Assembly (NCBI GenBank): GCA_002102555.1
Contig: MCFL01000001.1
Coordinates: 992,001-1,056,000 of the forward strand
DNA: 64,000 bases
Reading direction: 5' to 3'
Origin: Catenaria anguillulae PL171
Lineage: Eukaryota > Blastocladiomycota > Blastocladiomycetes > Blastocladiales > Catenariaceae
A program made the translations under genes and the position numbers. Every line of letters starts with the position of its first letter. Within the stretch, counting starts at the first letter, position 1. The notes under the pieces are model-generated. The model did not search any database and was not told where the DNA came from. It saw nothing but the letters and a program-made list of their open reading frames with translations. This document shows positions 57,286 to 64,000 of the stretch, piece by piece.

Positions 57286-58426
57286 GGCGGCTATTTCACA
57301 TGGAAGCGCAGTGAGAGTGAGTCACACATCATGGTTGTGCAGACAAAGACAACTTGTAGCGTGTGGTACCAAAGTAGGCAATCAATCTCGATTCTATCAC
57401 AAGTACATTCTTGTGTCTTCTCGTGTCACTCTCCTCTCTCTTGGTCTCTGTTCAAACGAAAAGTGTTCGCCAGAGCGTGTGCGAATGGTCAGTGAATGTC
57501 GGTTTGGGGCCGTCGATCAAGCTCCAATCACACTCTTTAGGTTTATAATCTTAACGTTAACACATGTTCGACAATCTCAACACAAGGCAGCGAAAAGTGC
57601 AAGTATACAAATAATGACTCGATGCAACTGCTTGCCACATGGCATTCATTCACAAAGTCCTTATCGTCGCTCACCCGACACCTGCCTCAGTCGCGCCGTC
57701 TGACCTCACCGGCATGCCCAGAAAGGCCGGTGATTTTTTCACCTGGTCCACATATGCTGGCAACCCTGCCGGATCACACAGGCTCTCAAGTCAGGCAACC
57801 ATACGCAGAATGTCCTGAAGGCTAGATGTGGCAAGTTGAGTGAGTTCAGGTTCCATGTCCCCTAATCATATTGACTTCATGGGGGCAGCTTCTCTGAATT
57901 CTCGGGTGGTGCAAGTGCGAAGGTCCCTATTCCACATGGGTCATGTTCTAACTCCAAACCTTCCATGTCCGCCTTTAGCCATTGCTCTTGTTATGTATCG
58001 TAATGCGCAAGTCGGGTGAAGAATGCATGAAAGTCCGCAAACCAGACTTGGAAAGTCCGTTGATGTGGCACGTGACCGCATGCCGATCCCAGTTCAAGCA
58101 TGAGATCATGCAAAGCAAAGCGTGTGAGACAACATTGGTCTCAGTGAACACGATGTGGTGATGTAGAGTAGCTCCAATTTGACGCCAAATGTGACATAAT
58201 AAACATCTACAGCCTTGTAATAATAGAAAGACGACAGCTGTACTAATAGAAAGCCATACTTTTTATGAGGCGACTGCTACCATGTGCCTGTCCTTGGAAG
58301 CATTTTCCGCGGTGTTTGATTACTTTGAGATATACTGGTTTTGTCCTGGCTGGCTGCGTATGCTTCATTCTGGTCTCTCCTAACGTGCTGGCTGCTTGAC
58401 TGACATGCCACAATCCATTTGTATTG
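57286..58426. other. intergenic / possible eroded transposon 5' part
   Basis: Includes the bZIP 2 promoter side and about 700 bp of AT-rich sequence ahead of the truncated SWIM gene. No DDE catalytic block was found in any frame, so the element's N-terminal half appears absent or beyond recognition. Confidence 0.45.
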
Positions 58427-60949
58427 ACAGCATACATCCTTGACTGCTGCATGCCACCAGGCGAAACTCGTGACTCATTTGGCACCAACAACATCACTGA
58501 ATCGATGTTCAAGGTCTTCGATAATGTCGTGCTTGGGTGCGTTTTCCTTTGTCTGTTTGCAATCATGGATCTGTTCCCACCATATCTTTCTCATTCTTTT
58601 GTTATGCCGTGCTAGAAACACGTGCAACCGTCGCTTGGACCTGCTTGTGGTGTCAATTATTGATGCCATGCTTCCGTATCATCAGGATCTTGTCATGACG
58701 GCTCAACAAGACCCCCGCGTGTCGCATGATTTCCGCCAAATCCTCGCTGATGGCTATCTCATTTTCGACCGCGACCTTGTCACTCCACTCGCCACCGAAC
58801 CGCTTCATTCTCTGTCGGCAACTTAGACGCGAGCCAAACCAATGCACAAGCAGTTCCCGACATCCCAAACTGCACTTGCCCGTCATTTATCAAGAATGGG
58901 CGCATGTGCCCACACCTTGTGGCTGCGTCGCTGTATGCACACAATGGTGGCCCGGCTGTGGTTATCAACATACAAGCCAAGCCCACTTGTACCCCAAGCA
59001 CAATTCCATCAAAGCCTGGCTCCTTGCCTGTGCATTTGGCTCTGCCAAAGAACCTGCCACCGCCGCGCACGTCTGTCACCAATTTCTTGGATTCCTTTGC
59101 AAGATTGGACCCCCTGTCTGCAGAAGACTTTGAGTCATTTGTGCTTGCAGCAGGCAATGACAACGCAGACAATAGCGAGGCAGCGTTAGGCGATGATGAT
59201 TTGGATGAATTGGACGGTGAGCAGTATGCAGCTTTGGGTGGTGGTGAGCAGGCGGAGGAGGAGGAGAGTGATGTTGATGGCGGTCAAGCGGACGTTGAGT
59301 TGTTTCTGGATCTTGAGGCCAAAACAAGGGGCCGCCCACGCAAGACAAGTGCGCTACAACCCCATCGGAGCAATAGGCAACTGGCCGTGAAGCTTCCAGC
59401 AGGAAAGGTTGTGTCACGCATTACAAAAAGCCGGTCAACAGCCATCGGAAAGGTGCGCGTTTATGCTCATTGCAGCAGCATGTGTCTTCCCAACTCATTC
59501 TTTATGTCTTTGCATGAGCACAGGGTGTAACTCAAGATGATCGAGACACTGCCACGGACCTAGTCAACAAAGAGATTGAAAAGCTCAATCATGTCCACCT
59601 AGATCCATCCGTTGCCACGCAATGGACATCTGTTCAAGGCCCACCAAACGGAGGCAAAAAGGTCTTCTTGCCTAACCGCATCGAGTACGAATACTTTTAC
59701 GCATGCGCTTTTGATTCTTGCTTCACGCCACTTGTGCATGCAATTATAGACAACAACATTCTCGGCTTGCTTGCCGCCGAATTGAATCAAGGCAGTAACA
59801 CAGTAGGCGGATCATTTGGGCGGATTTTGGCACTGTTCTTGGAAGGACGGTGGGATGACATGCGTTTCATATGGGCCCGGGATTTCCTCTTCCAGGTCTA
59901 CTTTACGCCATCCAGTGTAGCAGAATCGGTACGTGCAGTGCAATTCATTCACCCTTCAGCGGTTTGGTTGACCAACAGCGCACATATATGTAGGTCGATA
60001 ATGACGATTTGTACCAGCTCTCGGATGAGGTACACGCTTCCATCCATTGAAATGGGTCTCTTTCATTGCTGATGGTGTGCGTTTACTTCCAATATGTAGT
60101 CCGCGTTTGACAAATGGCTCGCGAATCCCACAAGCATCTGTGTGAAATGGGAACTTGACCTCCGTGATGCTTTCTCAATTCCCTTCTCTGGCGTCGACGA
60201 GTTCCTGATTGGTCGCAAGTCTCGGCCATTGTTCCAACTCACCAAGACCTTTTCGCGGCCTGATTGCCCTGCAGGATGTCGGCCAAGACAACCCAATCAG
60301 TTTAATGCTCTGCACCTTTCCGCTCGTTCCCTGCACTGGGAATTTGAGCTGACAACGTTCTTCAGCACATGTGGTGGCACTTGCCAGATCTTCCAAGATC
60401 CAGCAGTTGCAAAAGACTCTCAGAGTCTCAACCATCTGGGGCAAAGGTATGCATTGCTGCTTGTTGTTATCAATACTGTGCTAACATAGTTCTGTCACAG
60501 CTACTTTGTGTGCTCAGAGCCACGTCCTTGGACGGCAACCTTTGGTCCTCTACCTTATTTCTTTCAGTATGACGTTACCCAGCATGCCGTGCCAGTTTCG
60601 CGTATTCCTGAGGTTTTCGAAACTGAGGTGTACGTGTCCATTTCTGTTTTTTTTTTTTTTTTTTTTTTTTTTTTCATATGTGCGATCTATCTCACCCGCA
60701 TCTCGGATCAATCATATCAGAGCGACATTGACACTGTGTTGGGTGGTTTGGGCGAATGTACAAGTTGGCCAAGGCGGTCATTTTTGCGCTGGCGTCAAGT
60801 TCAGTTCCGACTGGTACTTGTATGACGACCTTGGCAACCACAATCCAGCTCGCAAGCATCCGCATTGGTCAGGCAAACTGACAGCTCCACCAAGGTTCAA
60901 AGCTGCTCTTCTTGGTTTTGTGGTGGCATCAAAGCTGGACCGTGAATGA
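58427..60949 (+). CDS. 5'-truncated transposase tail with SWIM zinc finger and USP-like protease domain
   Basis: Seven coding blocks: about 58427-58536, 58616-59452, 59524-59928, 59994-60029, 60100-60446, 60501-60629, 60721-60949, with one frameshift near 58820. The first block (FGTNNITESMFKVFDNVVLG, RRLDLLVVSIID) resembles the end of MULE- or KDZ-type transposase cores. Then a SWIM finger, CTCPSFIKNGRMCPH (C-x-C...C-x-H). An acidic linker and an AT-hook-like RGRPRK at about 59328-59345 follow. The C-terminal half has a USP/UCH-like Cys box (YACAFDSCFTPLVHAII) and His box (VGQGGHFCAGVKFSSDWYLY then DD). No start codon is convincing and the DDE catalytic core is absent upstream, so it is called as a truncated coding remnant that may still be expressed. 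Confidence 0.65.
60630..60720 (+). other. intron with 28-nt poly-T tract
   Basis: GTACGT donor at 60630, ATCAG acceptor at 60720. T28 at 60647-60674 forms an extreme polypyrimidine tract. Splicing restores the line from EVFETEV to ATLTLCWVVWANVQVGQGGH in frame. Confidence 0.7.
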
Positions 60950-62034
60950 ATGTGACGGCCGAGCATTAGTATAATATTTTAGTCTAGTATGATATTTTAT
61001 TCTCTATCATTTTTATTTCTTTTAGCGCCAATGAGTGTACGTATGAATGACCACGTCTGGCAAGTCCGATTGTCTCACATGTGTGCGCACAAATGATCAA
61101 TGGGCATTCTTCCAACGGGTCTGCCGATCATCACGTGACAGATTCACGGACTTGCTAAGTTGTATCGCTGGACATGCCGATGCGGGTTAGCGCACTCGTC
61201 GAATGCGGTCCCTTGTTCTGCCCCGTTTGGTTCAAAGACCATAGGCTCGCTATTACCAAACATGAATGATTTGGTCAACTCTCGAGCCAAATAATATTCA
61301 GTGTCATCAGCAACACGGTTTCCTCACAAGCATAATGGGACACACTGATGTGATTGTGTCAGGCTGTCAGACTTGATACGTATGCTTGAGCAGACGGTCA
61401 TCAACTGTACACACAGATGGCTCTTTCGACACCATGTATGGCCAGGCTTCATGACTGGACCCGCCTAAAAAGTTCCCCGAGCCTCCATTTTCGCGACCTC
61501 ACCGTGGCATGGCCTACGTGTGCCATACATGTGGACCCAGCCCGAGTTGCACTCTTCATTCATTGAAGGAACTTGAATTGGAACGTCCACCAATGATTGA
61601 GAAAATGTTTCACTCGCATGTCTCATTGAAGGCCCGAGTGGACCGCTCGTGCGCAAAAAGGAATCAAGGAAACAAGGAAGGTTTGGGCGTGGAACTCGAG
61701 CCCTTGTGCACAGTCCGTCTCGATCGCAATCACTCAAGTATTTGTCTCACATGGCGCAACTGCCAAGATTCCAGGAATGAACGCAAACCCAGCAGCAACG
61801 CGTTAAGACCGCGGCGGACCCCCCCCCCCCCTCGAGCTCTTTCTTGACTTGGCCGCCGCTCGGTCTCGGACTCGGACTCGGACTCGGACTCGGACTTGCA
61901 CTCAACCAACCGCCACCGAGCCTCATCCAGCTCAACCAGTGTCCATCGTCCGTCGTCGCATTTGGCTATTCCCACGCATCGTATCATCGTATCGCATTTT
62001 TTTCGCATTCCCTTTTCCCGCTACATAGCCCACT
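60950..62034. other. intergenic with C13 tract and hexamer repeat, upstream of secreted protein gene
   Basis: Just over 1 kb. The first 500 bp are AT-rich and may belong to the mobile-element remnant. A run of 13 C at 61819-61831 and five CTCGGA units at 61865-61894 sit in the leader of the next gene. Confidence 0.5.
61865..61894 (+). repeat. (CTCGGA)5 hexanucleotide microsatellite
   Basis: Five perfect tandem copies, about 140 bp upstream of the ATG at 62035, probably in the 5' UTR or promoter. Confidence 0.9.
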
Positions 62035-64000
62035 ATGCGTCCACTCTCACTCGTTTCGCTCCTCGGCCTCTTCGCCGCCCACCACGGTCATGGTGCCTGG
62101 GCCATGCCTGCGCCCGCACCCCAAGTCACACTCACAGCCACCATTCCTGCTGGCCCGATCAATCCGACGTTGACCATCACCGTGTCCACGCCGCCCATCA
62201 CCACACCGACCACCACTTCCACATCCACTACCGCCCAGGATGGCGCCGGATCTGCCGTCACGACATCCACCTCGCCATCGACCTCACAGGCCACGGTCAT
62301 TTCCACGCCTTGGATCCTTGTACTTCCCGGCTACGGCAATGTGACGCGTCAAGGCGACGGCCAGTCCTCCACCTCCACCTCGACTACCACAACCACCACA
62401 ACTGCCACGACAACCAGCACCACGGAAGCGGCCAGCGGATCCGCAGTGACCACCGCCTCGACCTCTGAAATCCCACTTGTCGGCACAGTGACGCAAACCA
62501 CCCAAACCGTCACCATCTCTGTCTCGGACATTCCCGTCATGACGGCCACTGTCACCCTCCCGCAATCCATCGCGCCCACGCCCACGCCTCCACCCGTTCG
62601 CGCACGCAAGCTCCGCCGACGCCAAACTCCCGGTCAAACGACGACCACAACGGCATCGACGGCAACCACGCAGCAGGGCGGTGGGCAAGCATCGGCCACC
62701 TCGGCACCGGGCGACTCAATCTTTGCTTACGGCCAAGCATTCTTGTTTGAGCCGCCGACACAAGCGCAAGCCACGGATCCGTACTTTGGGCCATTTGCTG
62801 CATTCCGCGCAGAGAATTTAACGCTAGAAGAGGAACAGAGGCTGGTGAACCGGTCCTACTACTTCAAAGGTACGTCGTAATCGGTATACTTGTCATTTCT
62901 TAACCGCACCATGTCTCACTTTGCAAACACCTCACGTTCCCCATTTCCCGCTTGACAGGCAAACCCTACTCTGGCCAAGCCCAAGTCCAACTCGCCGCCA
63001 ACCAATCCACGCCGGCCTCGGATGCTGCCGTGTTTGACATTCCCTCCCCCTCCCCGCTCGTGCCCAAGCAGCTCGCCTGGCAATCTCCCGACCACCCGCA
63101 ACCCTCGCGCAAGTCGCTCCCCGTCTCGCCGCAAAACGGCGTGCTCATTATCAACTCGTCGTGGACGGGTCTTCCAGGCGGTTTGATCAGCGTCCAGCCC
63201 GTCCAGGGCCTATTGGGCTCTGTCCTGCTGCCCTACCAAGTGGCCCCGTTGGCGCAAAATCAGTTGCCCGTGCCGAGTCCGGTGGTGGCAGGTGTGTCGC
63301 ACTTGGTGTTGGCGCCGCAGAATACCAGGGAGAGGCAGGCACAGGTGCAGCAGGGCGGCCAGCAGCCGCAGCCGCAGCCCGGGCAGGATGGCGGGGTTCA
63401 AGGCGGGTTTGTGCCGCGCCAGATTGAGGCGCTCAGGAGGCAGGCCGTGATTGAAAAGCACATTGCCGTGATTTCGGACATTGATGTACGTCCAGTCAGT
63501 CTCACATTTCTGTCTCGTGGACTCAAGCCAAGCCTGACTCTGTCAACGACCGGATTCAGGATGTGATCAAGGAAACCCGTGTTTCCAACCCGCGCCAAGG
63601 TCTGCTCAACACTTTCACGCGAGAATACGTCCCGATTGCAGGCATGCCAAGCTTGTTCCAAAACACGCTCGCTCAGACCTATGCCAACACGTCGACCGCC
63701 GTTACGTTCCATTTTGCGAGCGGGACGCCGATTCCGCTGGCTCCCAGCCTGCTGCAATTCCTCGATGCGTACTATCCGCCTGGGTCACTGACCTTGCGTC
63801 CAACATCCACGTTTGACCCGCAATCCTTCATCAACGCCCTGGCCGATGGCATCGACAACAACTTTCGGCGCCAAGCACACGTCGACATTCTCAACACATA
63901 CGCGACAGCACAAGTCATGCTTTTTGGTGATACGGCCAGCCGCACGTTCGAGACCTATGTGCGGCTGCTCGAGCAGTATCCGGGTAGGATTGCTTGCGTG
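62035..64000 (+). CDS. secreted/cell-surface protein, Ser/Thr-rich N-terminus (partial, runs off the window)
   Basis: Exons 62035-62869, 62959-63485, 63560-beyond 64000; introns 89 and 74 nt with GTACGT donors. An N-terminal signal peptide (MRPLSLVSLLGLFAAHHGHG then AWA) is followed by about 190 residues of Thr/Ser/Pro-rich sequence, probably O-glycosylated. A dibasic KLRRRQ site near 200 could be a Kex2-type cleavage site. The following part is ordered-looking: NGVLIINSSWTGLPGGLISV, LGSVLLPYQVAPLAQNQLPV, GVSHLVLAPQNTRERQAQVQ, then TREYVPIAGMPSLFQNTLAQ and FASGTPIPLAPSLLQFLDAY. I do not recognise the domain; a large extracellular or vacuolar-lumen protein is inferred. No frameshift in the visible part. 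Confidence 0.8.

Noticed and set aside
57203-57703. Plus-strand frame starting with a run of valines
   Set aside because: Antisense of a Thr-rich stretch at the start of bZIP 2; no independent support.

Overview
The window is nuclear DNA of a fungus: ribosomal protein uL4, MCM6, coatomer zeta, PDH-E2, OTU1 and GCN4-type bZIP genes are split by short spliceosomal introns (mostly 54-106 nt, usual donors GTACG or GTGCGT, acceptors CAG or TAG). The sequence is GC-rich and gene-dense, with 25 protein genes or gene remnants. A class C GPCR, a DHCR24-type sterol reductase (cholesterol branch, absent from most fungi) and a transposase of the Plavaka kind suggest an early-diverging zoosporic fungus, possibly Blastocladiomycota. 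That placement is inference from gene content.

Layout. 0-9.6 kb: RPL4 (+), a cytochrome P450 (-), coatomer zeta (+), a CAMK-like kinase (+). 9.9-19.1 kb: a minus-strand block with a class C GPCR carrying an OpuAC-like ectodomain, an alkaline-phosphatase-superfamily phosphodiesterase, Delta24-sterol reductase and an unidentified protein. 19.3-28 kb: a plus-strand block with MCM6, an NmrA-like protein, a degenerate DEAD-box protein and an MDR reductase. 28.6-36.9 kb: two paralogous Nha1-type Na+/H+ antiporters with identical exon plans, separated by two minus-strand genes (a mitochondrial-type membrane protein and a PTAR1-like prenyltransferase alpha relative). 37.2-46.8 kb: a large F-box-like protein, a bZIP factor, PDH-E2 and the deubiquitinase OTU1. 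47.4-61 kb: an accessory-looking region with a Plavaka-like transposase, an unidentified gene, a second bZIP that shares a novel motif with the first, and a 5'-truncated SWIM zinc-finger transposase tail fused to a USP-like protease domain. 62-64 kb: the start of a secreted Ser/Thr-rich protein that runs off the window.

A caution for every reader: many genes, including essential single-copy ones, contain one-base frameshifts, nearly all explicable as a base lost from a short homopolymer. I read these as sequence errors and annotate across them. Exon boundaries were worked out by eye from splice consensus, reading phase and family similarity. Where I state that the summed exon length is a multiple of three, that was checked.
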